Notes: generated by a model not told the origin, from the sequence alone. A stretch of 38,355 nt of DNA from Akkermansia sp. (GCA_017521405.1 JAFXCP010000007.1:1-38355), one strand, 5' to 3'; shown: positions 1-11,507, numbered from the stretch's first letter. Program-made: numbers and translations.

Positions 1-435
<435 letters not shown>

Positions 436-735
436 ATAAATTAAGAAATTGCTGGACCACCGAAAGCCTTTTTTGCTTCCGGCAGTACCGTGTGTCCCCC
501 GCTCCGGATTCCCGCAGGAATCCCTCTTCGCAGTGTGACCACGGCACGCGTCACGACCTTTTCCTTCCCTCTCTTTATCCTCTCCGGCATCCCACCCGGC
601 AGGTTGTAGCCGGTGGAGCGTACCTTGCGGCGGCTCCGCGATGCCTCGGAAAGTCTTACGACTGGAAAATTGCCTTGCCCGGCCGGCAGGGCGACTTGCG
701 CCTTACCTTCTCGGGCAACCCCGTGATGGGGTGCG
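436..735 (-). other. rRNA operon leader (5' external transcribed spacer)
   Basis: About 300 nt lie between the predicted rrn start site and the mature 16S 5' end. No protein gene is convincing here, although both strands hold short ORFs. It probably contains processing and antitermination signals, but I cannot point to a specific box. The stretch from 771 to 984, before the next gene, shows no clear feature apart from AT-richness. Confidence 0.6.
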
Positions 736-741
736 GGGCAG

Positions 742-770
742 ACTATACACGAACTGCCACGAAACGTCAA
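742..770 (-). promoter_or_regulatory. rrn operon promoter
   Basis: On the minus strand, TTGACG (770-765) is followed after exactly 17 bases by TATAGT (747-742). This near-consensus sigma-70 promoter faces the 16S gene and places the start about 300 nt upstream of the mature RNA. It is the best promoter in the first kilobase. Confidence 0.8.
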
Positions 771-984
771 GCCAATTTTTTGATTTTACATAAAAAAATC
801 ATCTCAACCCTACAAGACGTTCTATTTACACAAATTGCAATAATTTGATGCATTTTTCACACTTAGAGTTCAACGCCCTTTCCATACATTCAGGCTAGAA
901 AAATTGAATAAGGGCTCTTTTTTTCTGTACACGCGAGGAGAAAAAGAGTATCATTTAAGGGTAATAGCTTGGATTCCTTTTGCC

Positions 985-3900
985 ATGAAATTATCTCTTC
1001 CTATCGTTCTTCGTCGTGCGGTCATTGCAGCATTGTTTTTCATTTCAGCGTCTACAACGGTGTATGCCGGATGTATGCATGAGGATGCTTATCTGACTAC
1101 TTATACAGATTTTGGGCAAAACAGAGGACGCTACGTAGTCGGAACGCGCGTCAATGCATTGTTGGAACATCTTCGAGAGAAGGATGGCGGCATAGCGATT
1201 GAATATAAAGACGGAACGCCTACGTACATCATCTCCAATGAGCAGGGCATGATAGATTTCCGAGGAGCTCCGGATGCCGGTTATGCGGCTCTGATTGGCA
1301 ACAATTTTTTAGCCACGGTAAAGCATAATGGCTCTCTGAATGGCTCTTACAGTGGGAATGATATCGGGACCGAACATGCGATTTCGTATTCTGCAGTAGA
1401 TATTCGAGGTTCGGAGATTTTCCGACTTTTCCCCGAGAGTTTGGATTACATGGTACAACGCCAGAGTAAATTGGCAACTGATGCGGTATCGACGCCGGTG
1501 ATTTCTCTGAGCAATATGACTACCCTGACGGGACAGCTTATGTACCATGTTGGTTCCGGTTCGCAGGGTGTGTATACCGAACACAATAAGACCTATAATT
1601 CCTATTGTGGTGCCTACGTCTACAATATCGGTGATATTGTTGAGATAAAGAATTACGGAGGAAATACCCAAACCGGAGATTACACGGTAGGACGAGACCC
1701 CGGATTTGGTGATGGTATAGGTGCAAGTGAGGCAAACCCCCTACCTTCCGCACTGCGTGCAGGTGATTCCGGCAGTCCGATGTTCTTCTATAACCAAGAG
1801 AAGGGACGATATGAGTTTTTGGCTGTGGAGCAATCCGGCAATCCATATTCCGCAGATTACGGTCGAGGCAACAAGCAATGGACGAATACGCAGTTAACTC
1901 GGTTTGATCGCTCTGTTTCTATGGGAGCGGATTGCTCGGTAGTACATTTAGGAGCGATTGATGCAGAGGGGGAGACGCTTACAGACAATTTGGGGAATTC
2001 CACCACGCTGTACAGCGGCAAAGTGACGAATGCTTCCAGGCAAGAGCTTACCTCTTACAAGGGGATTCGGGCAGGAGAGCATACTTGGCGAGATTTGAGC
2101 GAGGTGAAGAATACCGCCAATTGGTATGCATACGATTCCAACAATTACGATGCAAACAGTAATTCAGACGGCTATTTGCTGCAAAGTCGTGCTGATTTGT
2201 TCTTTACAGAAAATCTCGTATTCTCGTCCTCCGGGCAGGATAATACGATTGTACTGGATGCGACGGTAGATTTGGGTGCAGGTTACGCAGAATTCAAAAA
2301 TGCTTCATACACCATTCAGGCTGCAACGGGGAACGATTTTCAGTTTAACCATGCAGGCTATGTAATTCACGAGGGTGCCGAGGTACACCTGAAGCTTACA
2401 AATCCTGACAATTACATGCGTGAATGGCGCAAGACAGGAGCGGGGGATTTGTATATCGATGGCACGGGGAATACTAATGCGCTCCTTAACTTGGGCGGGA
2501 CGGGAACGACCTACCTAAAGCAACAGAATGGGCATGCCGCTTATAATGTGCTTCTTAACATGGGAGCTTCCCTTGTGATTGATTCTACCATGCAGGTGGC
2601 GCGAGATGTTACCTTTGGCTCAGGTGGTGGCACACTCGACATGAATGGTAATAGCATGGATTGGTATACTACTGGTGGGGAGAATCTCAATAATGCCTTC
2701 ACCATTAACGCTCTGACGGAGGAAGCCATGCTTACCAATAGCTCTACTTCGGACGTGACTCTCACCTATAAGCAGGGGGGGGAGACAACGTATCTGGGTT
2801 CCTTCCGAGATTCAACTAATGGAGCTCTGATTATTGATTACAAAGGAGGAGGCACATGGCACCTCAACGGCATCCACACTGATTTAAGCCAACATGAAAA
2901 TAGTGGGTTGAATGTCACAAACGGGACGGTAATTTTGTCGGGCGTCAATACAATCCATGGGGAAGGTTCCGCTACGGGACGTAATCAGGATCGATTGGTT
3001 GCAGAGAATGATTGGCACTATGCCGATGCCACCATGAATGTTAACGTTGAGGATGGCGGCACGTTTGAACTGGGGAGCCATGCTCGGTTAAGTGGAGATG
3101 TTGAGGTTCAAAGCGGTGGTACATTTGTGATGCATGAGGGAGTTCAGCATGCAGAGGAGTACATCGAAGGCGGCACATCTCTGCAAAGCACTGCAGATAT
3201 TCAGGATTTCTACGGATTGAAGGGGAATGTACAGCTGAATAACGGAAGTGCAATGCGCATTGAGTTTAGTGAGGGGACAAAAACCGCGAATTCTTATGAT
3301 GGCAAAATCTCCGGCACAGGTTCACTGACGGTTGAACTGGGTGCAGCAGATAAGAAGCTTATTCTCTCCGGGGATAACAGTGGGCTTAGCGGAGAGAAAG
3401 AGCTGGCATCCGGTTATTTGGTGGCTGAAAATCTCCATTCGCTGGGTAATACCGACAGCAATACCTGGAAAATGACCGGGGTGGATGCTGTTCTTGCGTC
3501 TCATGAAGGCACGGCTGCTGATTTGCTGGCTCGTGTGCATGGAGATTCCGTGGGTACTCTGGCTCTCTCCGGCGATACGGAATCGGCTCTCGATCTCAGT
3601 GGGTACACGGGGTTGTACATTGGTGCAGAGGATGGTACATCTGTTCACTATGGTCGTTTCGATACTGCACTCGATGCCGTGGGTGGGAAGTGGCAGCTTG
3701 GCGGCGGCGGCGGCGAGCTATATGTGGATTTCAAGCTCAGCGGCAACAATAATCTGGTGCTGGGCATCTCCGAGACGGCTTCTGGTACAGTGGTGCTGAA
3801 TAATGGAGAAAATGATTTTACAGGGGGGATTTCGTTCTCCGGTAAAGGACTCATTCTGAAATCCGTGACCGGCGGTCTCGGTGCGGCAAAACTGGATTTG

Positions 3901-6900
3901 AACTATGGTAATGCATTAGGAGCATCCTCCACGGATGTACTGCAAAATCATAATCTTGTAGATGGTTCCAATGGTATTCTACTCGTCAATGATATAAGCG
4001 GGGCTTCGATTAACTTGACCGATTATGCGGATTTGGCACTCGGTGCACAAGGTTCTGCCATTTACAATGGAGACATTACGCTAGCAGAGGGGGCAGCATA
4101 TAGATTCAGTGCCGCCGCCGGAGGCAGTTTAACCGTTTCCACCGCACTTGAGGCAAACCGAGACATCGTGGTAGACGGACAAGGTTTGAGTGGTGGTTCT
4201 GTTGTGCTGAAAGGCAATGCTACATTGAATGGAGCCATTGCAGTGAGGGGTAATGCTACAGCCAATAGCCATGGAGATATCACTTTTGTTCTGGGGCGCA
4301 ATTTGACGACCACGGGTGCAGTAACGGTGGAAAATGGCGGCACCATTGATTTAGCAGGCTATAATCTCGCCATTGCCGGTTCTCTCTCCGGTACCGGAGG
4401 CAGACTTATCGATTCCAAAGGCTATGGTGTTCTGACATTTACGGCGGATAGTACAGATGTGAGCAGCGATGCTTATATGGATTTAGGTACTGTACGAAAG
4501 ACCGGCGCGGGGAACTTCTCGCTGACGAATGAAAACGTAGTTATCGACCATCTGTATGTGGATAATGGCAGCGTAAGCATGGGGGCCGGGGCACGAGGAA
4601 TGACTGTACATCTGGCAAACGGAACGCATGTGGATGTAGGTACACATACTATGCAGTTTGACCTGAATATGGCATTCAACAGTGGAGTGGCAGAGCTGAA
4701 ACATACAGGAAATAACAACGTAACTCTTGCCGGAGATATCAATCTGGGAGGTGGTTCACAGCTCAATCTGCATGGTGGTTCGGGGGTGAGCTATACTTTG
4801 AACGGTGCCAATTACGGGGGCGGCAATGCTGTGCTTTCCGTTGATGCGGACAGGATTCAGTTTAACACTCAATCGACCGCAATTCTTGGGACTCTGAAGG
4901 CAGAAAGTGATTTGGAAATCTATTCCAATGCTAGTGGAGAGTTGGAACGTTCTATTTCCGAGCTGCACATCAGCAATGGTGCAAAGGTAACCCTTAATGA
5001 GCGCACCTGGAAGACGATTTGGAACATTGACAGCCTTTCCGGCGAAGGCGAATTGAATTGGAAATCTAACACAACGCACTACAATACCTCCAGAGTTGTC
5101 CTGAAGGGAGATGGGGGCTTTACCGGTACAATTTCCTTGGAGCGCAATAGAAACAATGCTGAGCGTACCCATGGAGCCTTTATTGAACTTGCCAGCGATA
5201 CAGCGGCCAAAAACGCCGTCATATCGCTCTCCGGAGCCAATTCCAATTCTATAGCAACGCTGGCAGTTAATACTCATAATGCCAGCATAAAAGGGTTAAA
5301 GGGCAACGAACACAGCTATGTGTATGCAGGGGAATCCATGGATGCGGCCGCCTTAAGCGGAACAGCGCGTCCCACGGCGACCCGAAATGCTACACTCATT
5401 GTTAACGTGGCAGATGGGGAGGAATATACATACGCCGGTGCTCTTGGCTGTGACAAAGATACAACCAATGCCGGGCTTAACTTTGTGAAGATTGGCAATG
5501 GTGTACAAAATCTTACCGGTTCTATTGCCACTAATAACCTGACAGTAAAACAAGGCACGCTCAATATCTCCCAAGCACCTATTCGCGGCAACTTGGAGGT
5601 AGGCTTGGGTGCGAATCTCAATACCGGCGGGAGTTTGGTGTTAAATAGCGGACAGATGCTTTCTGCCATAATGGGTGTGGAGGGAGATTATTCCAGTGCA
5701 GTGCTGAACGGAAGTCTTACGCTTAATGGGGGCTCCCTGGGTTTCGATGCTGCAGCCATTGCCGCAGCAAATAAGGCCGGAAATGCAGCTCTTTCTCTGC
5801 AGGGCATCAATTTAAATGGTGCTGCCTCCATTAATTTTACAAACTACACAGCCTTCAAAACCGGGCAAGTTTATACCTTGGCAACGGGCAATTGGCAAGG
5901 GCTGGCAGAATCGCTCACCTCAACGGGGTTGGGGTACTATTCAGCAGCTTTTAGTACGAATGATTCCGGATATTTGCAGATGACGCTGACGAACGGAGGC
6001 TCTGCTATTCTCTGGAAGGGTACAGATGCGGATAATGTGTGGGATCGGAACAGTTTTGGGCCCGATAATAATAGCACCAATAATGCATCGGTTGTTGTTT
6101 TTGAGGACGGAGCTGAATGCAAAACTGTTTCCATGACGGTTCCCCGCGTGTATGTGAAGGAAGTTATCTTCAATAATACAGAGGATTATACCATTGCTCG
6201 TGGTGCTGAGGGCTATATGGTGGGTGCTACGGCTCAAAGTCTTTCCGTGGTGAACACCGGCACGGTAGTGGTGAACGATTGCATTACTGTCACCGGCAAC
6301 ACAGTTGTCAACAACGGAACGCTTGTTTACAAGATGTCCGGGCTGCTTGAGGGGGAAGTCTCCGGAACCGGTACATTCGAAGTAGCATGGGGAAGCGCAA
6401 CTCCATGGGGCATGTACGAAGAGGCATACAATTTGAAAGTAAATGGGCTGAATACTCTTCACATTTCAAATGGTATCCTTGGCTACACAGAGAGTAAGGC
6501 CATGAATGTGGAAAACATCATTCTGGAATCCGCCGGTACCTATATTCAGGGTAATGATGTGGACCAGACCTCCAATTTTGTAGTTAATGGGGGCAGAATG
6601 CAGTTGGGTAATGGCTCCTTAAACGGCACACTAACACAAAATGGTAATGCAGAGCTGCAAGTTCGGAATGGGGCAAATGCATATTTAAACTCCACTCTTA
6701 CCCAAAACGGGAAGTTGCTGACCCAGACCGGTGGCGGAGCACTGCATATAGGGGCCGATTCCGCAACTGTGCTGCAAAACTACAGAATTAACTCCGGGTC
6801 TCTGCTCTATGATTCCGGTGCAATGTCTCAGGGTAACGGTCATATCGAGGTAGCCGGAGGTAAGCTGCATGTGCAGTCTGGTGCAGGGCTGGAAGCAGAG

Positions 6901-9552
6901 GAAATCACAATAACCGGGGGTGCTTTACAAGTGGACGCCGGTGCATCACTCATGGGTGCAAGTGCCCTGCATTTAGCACATGCCTCTGCTGTTGCTCAAT
7001 TGGATTCATTCAACACATACAATGGGGGAACCACCATCGATGCCGGCGTACTGACAGCGACAGCCAATGGCGCACTGGGCAGTGGAGCTATCGAGTTGAA
7101 TGGAGGTTCCTTAGTTGTAGGTGCAGCAGCGAGAAACATATTCAGCACCATTTCCGGGATGACGATGACCGGTGGTTTGCTGGATCTTTCGGCCATTTCC
7201 TTTAACGAACACGATGCCATGGCTCTAAATGGAGCTTACTCCATAACCGGAGGAAGCATCAATTTGGGAAGCAGCATCTCCCAAACAGATACAAGCTATG
7301 CAATTTTCGACATCACCAATGCAGAGCTGGACTGGGAAAATCTTAAGGATCGTGTGATGGTTAATGGTGTGCATCTGAACTGTTACAAGGACGTAAGTAT
7401 GTCTATCTACGAAGGGGCTGCGACCCTTACTTTTGGCAGTTTTGAACTTAGCAAAATCGTCGTACCGAGCAATTCCACTCTTTCCTATTCGGAATCGCAA
7501 CTTCTCAGCATGAATACGCCCATCGTTGTTAGCTCCGGAGCCACACTTGTTCTGACGGGGAAAGAAACCTCAGCAAATTTGACATCCGAGGCTTTCGATA
7601 ATGTAAGCGGTGAAGGTAATGTGGAATTAACGCTTTCCAATGATAATGGTGTAGGATTTAACCTTAGCGGGATTTCCGGAGATGTTATCGTTGCAACGGG
7701 GCGTTTGCAGGTGAATACCTCCCAGCTCAACGATGAATCTACCATTAAGCTCAACTCTGCAAGCAGCCAGCTGGTATTCAATGGCAACGGCACAGAATTG
7801 AACAATGATGTAGAACTGGCAACAAGCACCACGGTCCATGTTAACAGCGGTAAGGATGGTACCATACTCGGCACTGTTAGCGGAAACGGAGGTCTCACCA
7901 AAGCCGGAGGCGGCACCCTCACTTTCGCCGCAGAAAACACCTATATCGGAGAAACAAACATCTCCGGTGGTAAAATCGTGTTGGACGTAAAGGATGGTGG
8001 GAATTATACACTTCGGGGAGCTATGAAAAACGGTACTTTGGAAGTGTCCAAGGATACCACGCTTGTCAACAACGGCATGGAAATTACTTCAACCTTGAAG
8101 TTGCTGGCAGGAGCCTCGGCTGATATGACCGGTTCCTGCAAGTTGAAGGGAGATATCCATGTGGGCAAGGGTGCAGAGCTTGTATTCTCCGGGAACAATG
8201 CATACGATACCATTGACTATGGCACCCCAAATAAGAAAATTGTGGTGGATGGCGGCATAGTGGACTTCGGGAAAACTCGCCAAACAATCCAAGGCTGGTC
8301 TATTAGCTTGAAAAATGGGGCAGTTTTGAAAGGAAGCGGGCAAATGTACAATGGCACAACGTACGCTGCCGCAATGGACTTTAATCAGGATGCTACCATC
8401 CGTGTAGAAAGCGGAGAAAACACGATTGCTGCTAATATGCGTCTGCGTGGCGGAAACACTCGTACGCTTACATATGACATAGCCGACGGAGCAACGCTCA
8501 ATCTGGCCGGGCGTATGCACGCAGATGATACCAATGCCAAAGGTAATGTCATTAAATCCGGCACAGGTACACTGGATGCGACTTCCCAGCTTATGCTGAA
8601 TAAGCTGGTTCTTCAAAATGGTGAGACTGTTCTTTCCTATACCGGGCAGGATGGCAATACGATTTCTACCATTCAAATGGGCAGTGATGCCACTTTGAAG
8701 ATTGCACAAGATGCCAAACTCTTGCTTGGCAATGCTCAGGTTTCCATCTCCGGGGATGGTGAAAGTGCCACACTAAAGACGACCGCCGCAGGGGATTATA
8801 GCGTAAGCAGTGACTCTTACGAGCTGAGTAATGGTCACATTCAAGCCACGGGAGAGAATACCACTATTGGCAATAAGCTGGTTAATAGCACCGTGGAAAA
8901 TGCAGGAACGGGCACACTGCTTGTAACCCATGATAACAATGTTCTCAAGGGCATCAAGGCAAGCAGCGGCAGCATATCTATCCACAACAGTCTGGCAAGC
9001 TTTGATTTGCAGGAGCTTACCATCGGCACGCAGCAGACAGTAACTATTCTTACTTCTGATGTGGAGGTTGGTTTCTTACCCACCTATGAATCAACTGTCA
9101 ATGTAACAAGTTCTGCCCATTTTGCCACCGGTGCCACGCTAAATGCCAACTTAAAGCTTGACGCAGGTACCATGGTTCGCTTGGATGGGGCACTTGCCAT
9201 GGGTAGTAGTCTGACCTTGGTCGGAGGGGAAACAGCCATCACGTTAACCGGCGATATGTACGAAATAGCCAATGCGCTGGAATACGGAGAGAGTTTGGTA
9301 CTGTTCAGCGGAGTGGATAACTTCTCTCTCGAAACGAGCGATACCAGCTTAACATTTGCGCCCGGAGAACTCACAGCAGATGCCGGTATAAAAGCAAATC
9401 ATTATTTCTCCAATTTGGAGGAATCTCTGGTTCTTGAGTACGATGAGGATGGCAGGGTGATGGTAACACAAAGCACCATCCCGGAGCCTGCAACAAGTGC
9501 CTTGAGCCTGCTGGCATTGGCAGCCATGAGTGCCCGCCGTCGCAGAAAATAA
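985..9552 (+). CDS. Giant S6-like serine protease with beta-helical passenger and PEP-CTERM tail
   Basis: The protein has 2855 residues from the ATG at 985. The frame is open back to a TTG at 904, but 985 gives a clean signal peptide (cleavage after VYA, residue 28) and matches the start of the paralogue at 28055. The mature N-terminus (YTDFGQNRGRY) resembles SPATE/IgA-protease proteins. A putative triad is His114 (TVKHN), Asp154 (LDYM) and Ser262 (GDSGSP), with spacing close to that known for S6 peptidases such as EspP. Residues of about 370-740 resemble the S6 post-protease region (MREWRKTGAGDLY, GGGTLDMNGNSMDW). A long Gly/Asn/Ser/Thr-rich repeat region follows, with autotransporter-associated repeats near 2005-2045 and 2290-2330. 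The end is IPEPATS, a hydrophobic stretch and RRRRK, a PEP-CTERM signal. No autotransporter beta-barrel is present. Surface anchoring and substrate are inferred or unknown. Confidence 0.85.
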   Translation: MKLSLPIVLRRAVIAALFFISASTTVYAGCMHEDAYLTTYTDFGQNRGRYVVGTRVNALLEHLREKDGGIAIEYKDGTPTYIISNEQGMIDFRGAPDAGYAALIGNNFLATVKHNGSLNGSYSGNDIGTEHAISYSAVDIRGSEIFRLFPESLDYMVQRQSKLATDAVSTPVISLSNMTTLTGQLMYHVGSGSQGVYTEHNKTYNSYCGAYVYNIGDIVEIKNYGGNTQTGDYTVGRDPGFGDGIGASEANPLPSALRAGDSGSPMFFYNQEKGRYEFLAVEQSGNPYSADYGRGNKQWTNTQLTRFDRSVSMGADCSVVHLGAIDAEGETLTDNLGNSTTLYSGKVTNASRQELTSYKGIRAGEHTWRDLSEVKNTANWYAYDSNNYDANSNSDGYLLQSRADLFFTENLVFSSSGQDNTIVLDATVDLGAGYAEFKNASYTIQAATGNDFQFNHAGYVIHEGAEVHLKLTNPDNYMREWRKTGAGDLYIDGTGNTNALLNLGGTGTTYLKQQNGHAAYNVLLNMGASLVIDSTMQVARDVTFGSGGGTLDMNGNSMDWYTTGGENLNNAFTINALTEEAMLTNSSTSDVTLTYKQGGETTYLGSFRDSTNGALIIDYKGGGTWHLNGIHTDLSQHENSGLNVTNGTVILSGVNTIHGEGSATGRNQDRLVAENDWHYADATMNVNVEDGGTFELGSHARLSGDVEVQSGGTFVMHEGVQHAEEYIEGGTSLQSTADIQDFYGLKGNVQLNNGSAMRIEFSEGTKTANSYDGKISGTGSLTVELGAADKKLILSGDNSGLSGEKELASGYLVAENLHSLGNTDSNTWKMTGVDAVLASHEGTAADLLARVHGDSVGTLALSGDTESALDLSGYTGLYIGAEDGTSVHYGRFDTALDAVGGKWQLGGGGGELYVDFKLSGNNNLVLGISETASGTVVLNNGENDFTGGISFSGKGLILKSVTGGLGAAKLDLNYGNALGASSTDVLQNHNLVDGSNGILLVNDISGASINLTDYADLALGAQGSAIYNGDITLAEGAAYRFSAAAGGSLTVSTALEANRDIVVDGQGLSGGSVVLKGNATLNGAIAVRGNATANSHGDITFVLGRNLTTTGAVTVENGGTIDLAGYNLAIAGSLSGTGGRLIDSKGYGVLTFTADSTDVSSDAYMDLGTVRKTGAGNFSLTNENVVIDHLYVDNGSVSMGAGARGMTVHLANGTHVDVGTHTMQFDLNMAFNSGVAELKHTGNNNVTLAGDINLGGGSQLNLHGGSGVSYTLNGANYGGGNAVLSVDADRIQFNTQSTAILGTLKAESDLEIYSNASGELERSISELHISNGAKVTLNERTWKTIWNIDSLSGEGELNWKSNTTHYNTSRVVLKGDGGFTGTISLERNRNNAERTHGAFIELASDTAAKNAVISLSGANSNSIATLAVNTHNASIKGLKGNEHSYVYAGESMDAAALSGTARPTATRNATLIVNVADGEEYTYAGALGCDKDTTNAGLNFVKIGNGVQNLTGSIATNNLTVKQGTLNISQAPIRGNLEVGLGANLNTGGSLVLNSGQMLSAIMGVEGDYSSAVLNGSLTLNGGSLGFDAAAIAAANKAGNAALSLQGINLNGAASINFTNYTAFKTGQVYTLATGNWQGLAESLTSTGLGYYSAAFSTNDSGYLQMTLTNGGSAILWKGTDADNVWDRNSFGPDNNSTNNASVVVFEDGAECKTVSMTVPRVYVKEVIFNNTEDYTIARGAEGYMVGATAQSLSVVNTGTVVVNDCITVTGNTVVNNGTLVYKMSGLLEGEVSGTGTFEVAWGSATPWGMYEEAYNLKVNGLNTLHISNGILGYTESKAMNVENIILESAGTYIQGNDVDQTSNFVVNGGRMQLGNGSLNGTLTQNGNAELQVRNGANAYLNSTLTQNGKLLTQTGGGALHIGADSATVLQNYRINSGSLLYDSGAMSQGNGHIEVAGGKLHVQSGAGLEAEEITITGGALQVDAGASLMGASALHLAHASAVAQLDSFNTYNGGTTIDAGVLTATANGALGSGAIELNGGSLVVGAAARNIFSTISGMTMTGGLLDLSAISFNEHDAMALNGAYSITGGSINLGSSISQTDTSYAIFDITNAELDWENLKDRVMVNGVHLNCYKDVSMSIYEGAATLTFGSFELSKIVVPSNSTLSYSESQLLSMNTPIVVSSGATLVLTGKETSANLTSEAFDNVSGEGNVELTLSNDNGVGFNLSGISGDVIVATGRLQVNTSQLNDESTIKLNSASSQLVFNGNGTELNNDVELATSTTVHVNSGKDGTILGTVSGNGGLTKAGGGTLTFAAENTYIGETNISGGKIVLDVKDGGNYTLRGAMKNGTLEVSKDTTLVNNGMEITSTLKLLAGASADMTGSCKLKGDIHVGKGAELVFSGNNAYDTIDYGTPNKKIVVDGGIVDFGKTRQTIQGWSISLKNGAVLKGSGQMYNGTTYAAAMDFNQDATIRVESGENTIAANMRLRGGNTRTLTYDIADGATLNLAGRMHADDTNAKGNVIKSGTGTLDATSQLMLNKLVLQNGETVLSYTGQDGNTISTIQMGSDATLKIAQDAKLLLGNAQVSISGDGESATLKTTAAGDYSVSSDSYELSNGHIQATGENTTIGNKLVNSTVENAGTGTLLVTHDNNVLKGIKASSGSISIHNSLASFDLQELTIGTQQTVTILTSDVEVGFLPTYESTVNVTSSAHFATGATLNANLKLDAGTMVRLDGALAMGSSLTLVGGETAITLTGDMYEIANALEYGESLVLFSGVDNFSLETSDTSLTFAPGELTADAGIKANHYFSNLEESLVLEYDEDGRVMVTQSTIPEPATSALSLLALAAMSARRRRK

Positions 9553-9584
9553 CAAGCTTGGTTATACACCCAGGGCAGCTTATT

Positions 9585-9620
9585 ATCCTCGCTTTTCCTT
9601 GCGAAAAGCGAGGATTTTTC
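9585..9620 (+). terminator. Intrinsic terminator after the giant protease gene
   Basis: A 13-bp perfect stem (ATCCTCGCTTTTC at 9585-9597, complement 9603-9615) with a 5-base loop is followed by a run of T. It sits 33 bases after the stop codon. The following 230 bases, up to the transporter gene, contain nothing I recognise beyond a small AAGGCG-ATA-CGCCTT palindrome at 9741-9755. Confidence 0.9.
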
Positions 9621-9850
9621 CAGCCTCAGTTAATGGTTGTGGCTTGGCCATTCATCATGGTGGACGGAGCGGGCACCAGAGTATCGGTAAAAGTAATTTT
9701 ATTAGCTTCTCTGTTCCCGGAGTTTACCTAATGGCGAGGCAAGGCGATACGCCTTCGGATTGGAGTACCCATAAGACCGATATCGCGGATGGTCTTTTTC
9801 CAGGGGTGCGAATGGCACTGCGCGCCGATGGTAAGTAAAAAAGATATCTC

Positions 9851-11497
9851 TTAATCCTCCGGTACGGTTTCTGCCCGAAGGGAAGGACGGCTTGTGACAA
9901 AAAGAAACACACACCCCACACAAAGAGACATGGAGCCATACAAAAGGAATGCATAAGTGGAAGCAGGGTCTTCCACGAGCGAGGTAAGAAATACGACCAG
10001 AAGATTTCCTAATGTGCTGGTAAGGAGCCAAAAACTAGCTACGATACTTTTAAGATTTTTTCCGGCAGCAGTATACGCATACTCCAATCCTGTTGTACTA
10101 ACAAGAATTTCAGAAACAGTGAGGAGGAAATAGGGAAGCCCCTGCCAGAGAATGCTAAGCTGCTCACCGCTCTCCAAGCGGTGCTGCAACCAAGCAATGG
10201 TGCCGTACGCCAATCCTGCAAGGAGGATACCTGTACCCATGCGCTTAAGGGGTGCACCCCATTTTCCCAGGTAGGGATATACGCAGAGAGTAACCAAGGG
10301 CACAAAAATCATAATCAGAAGGGGATTGAGACTTTGTATTTCCTCTGCACCAAAGACAAATTGCGTTCCCCAGAAGCTAAGGTCAATACTGTTCATCTGC
10401 TTTCCCTGGAGTACCCAGCTGGAAGCCGTCTGGTCGTAGAGGCTCCAGAAAGGAATAATCATGAGGAAAACCACTATTACACGTGCCAAGTTACGTGTTC
10501 CGGCTATATCGACCAAAGAGTAGCGACTTTCTGTATCCGCCTTAGAGTTAAAGATGAGACTTCCCCCCACCCCTAAAAAACCTTTCATACCCACGGAGGC
10601 AGCCAAACGCAATGCTGCCAGCAAAAGTGCGGCAATGTAGAGCAACAAGCCTACAAGAGCACAAAGGGAAGCCCATGTTTCCTGTATTCCACTCAAGCGG
10701 GCCAGACGGAAGGCACCACTATGTACCCAGTATCCCAGTAAGAGAACAATAGGGGCTATGACGATGAAGGCGGCTATACCCAATGCTGTGCGGGTGGTAG
10801 AGGCAACAGCGGCTCCGCCAAAACGTTCCACAGCGCGAGCTGAGCCCATGGTTAAACGGGTAAAGAGGATGGGTAGGAATTCCGGCTGTGCCGGGGGGAC
10901 ATGGTTATACTTATGGCGTCCCAACCAGAAAATGAAGGTAGCCAATGCCATGAAAATACCGGGTATACCAAAAGCCCAGCTATACCCCCAATTCTGGCGC
11001 ACCCAAGGAATAACTAAGAAGGAGAAGAATGAGCCCAGATTGATTGACCAGTAGAAAGCAGCGTAGAGGCGCGTCATCACCGGGGAATTTTTGGCTTCAT
11101 CCTTCACTTGGTCACCCACAAAGGCAGAAACGCAGGGTTTGATGCCCCCTGCCCCCACAGCAATGATGAACAAGCCCGCAAATAGTACCCAGCGGCGGGT
11201 TTCCACGTCCCCGGCAAAATCCGCCGAGGCAAGCACGAAATTACCTACGCAGTACAGTAAGGAAATGTAAAAAATCGTGCGATAGCGTCCCCAGAAGCGG
11301 TCGGCAAGCCAAGCCCCGAGAAGGGGCATAAGATATGTGGCAGCAATGAATAAATGCACCACCTCTGTGGCATCATTCTTGCTCATCATCAGCATCCCCG
11401 TCATGTAAGCCACGAGGATGCTGCGCATGCCATAGAAGCTAAAGCGCTCACACGCTTCGTTACCCACAATGTAACGAGTCTGGGGAGGCAGTGGCAT
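9851..11497 (-). CDS. POT/PTR2-family proton-coupled peptide transporter
   Basis: This 548-residue polytopic inner-membrane protein would import di- or tripeptides with protons. The N-terminal NEACERFSFYG matches the ExxERFxYYG proton-coupling motif of the family. GGIKPCVSAFVGDQ and FYWSINLGSF are further POT signatures. The many hydrophobic segments fit the usual 14-helix bacterial form. The gene starts 10 bases after the PpiD-like gene and is probably cotranscribed with it. Peptide substrates would suit a mucus- or protein-degrading gut bacterium, but that is inference, and specificity cannot be read from the sequence. Confidence 0.9.
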   Translation of the reverse strand: MPLPPQTRYIVGNEACERFSFYGMRSILVAYMTGMLMMSKNDATEVVHLFIAATYLMPLLGAWLADRFWGRYRTIFYISLLYCVGNFVLASADFAGDVETRRWVLFAGLFIIAVGAGGIKPCVSAFVGDQVKDEAKNSPVMTRLYAAFYWSINLGSFFSFLVIPWVRQNWGYSWAFGIPGIFMALATFIFWLGRHKYNHVPPAQPEFLPILFTRLTMGSARAVERFGGAAVASTTRTALGIAAFIVIAPIVLLLGYWVHSGAFRLARLSGIQETWASLCALVGLLLYIAALLLAALRLAASVGMKGFLGVGGSLIFNSKADTESRYSLVDIAGTRNLARVIVVFLMIIPFWSLYDQTASSWVLQGKQMNSIDLSFWGTQFVFGAEEIQSLNPLLIMIFVPLVTLCVYPYLGKWGAPLKRMGTGILLAGLAYGTIAWLQHRLESGEQLSILWQGLPYFLLTVSEILVSTTGLEYAYTAAGKNLKSIVASFWLLTSTLGNLLVVFLTSLVEDPASTYAFLLYGSMSLCVGCVFLFVTSRPSLRAETVPED

Positions 11498-11507
11498 ATG
11501 TAGGAAA

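Noticed and set aside
904-984. Upstream TTG start for the giant protease
   Set aside because: It adds 27 residues before a normal signal peptide, and the paralogue's conserved start corresponds to 985.
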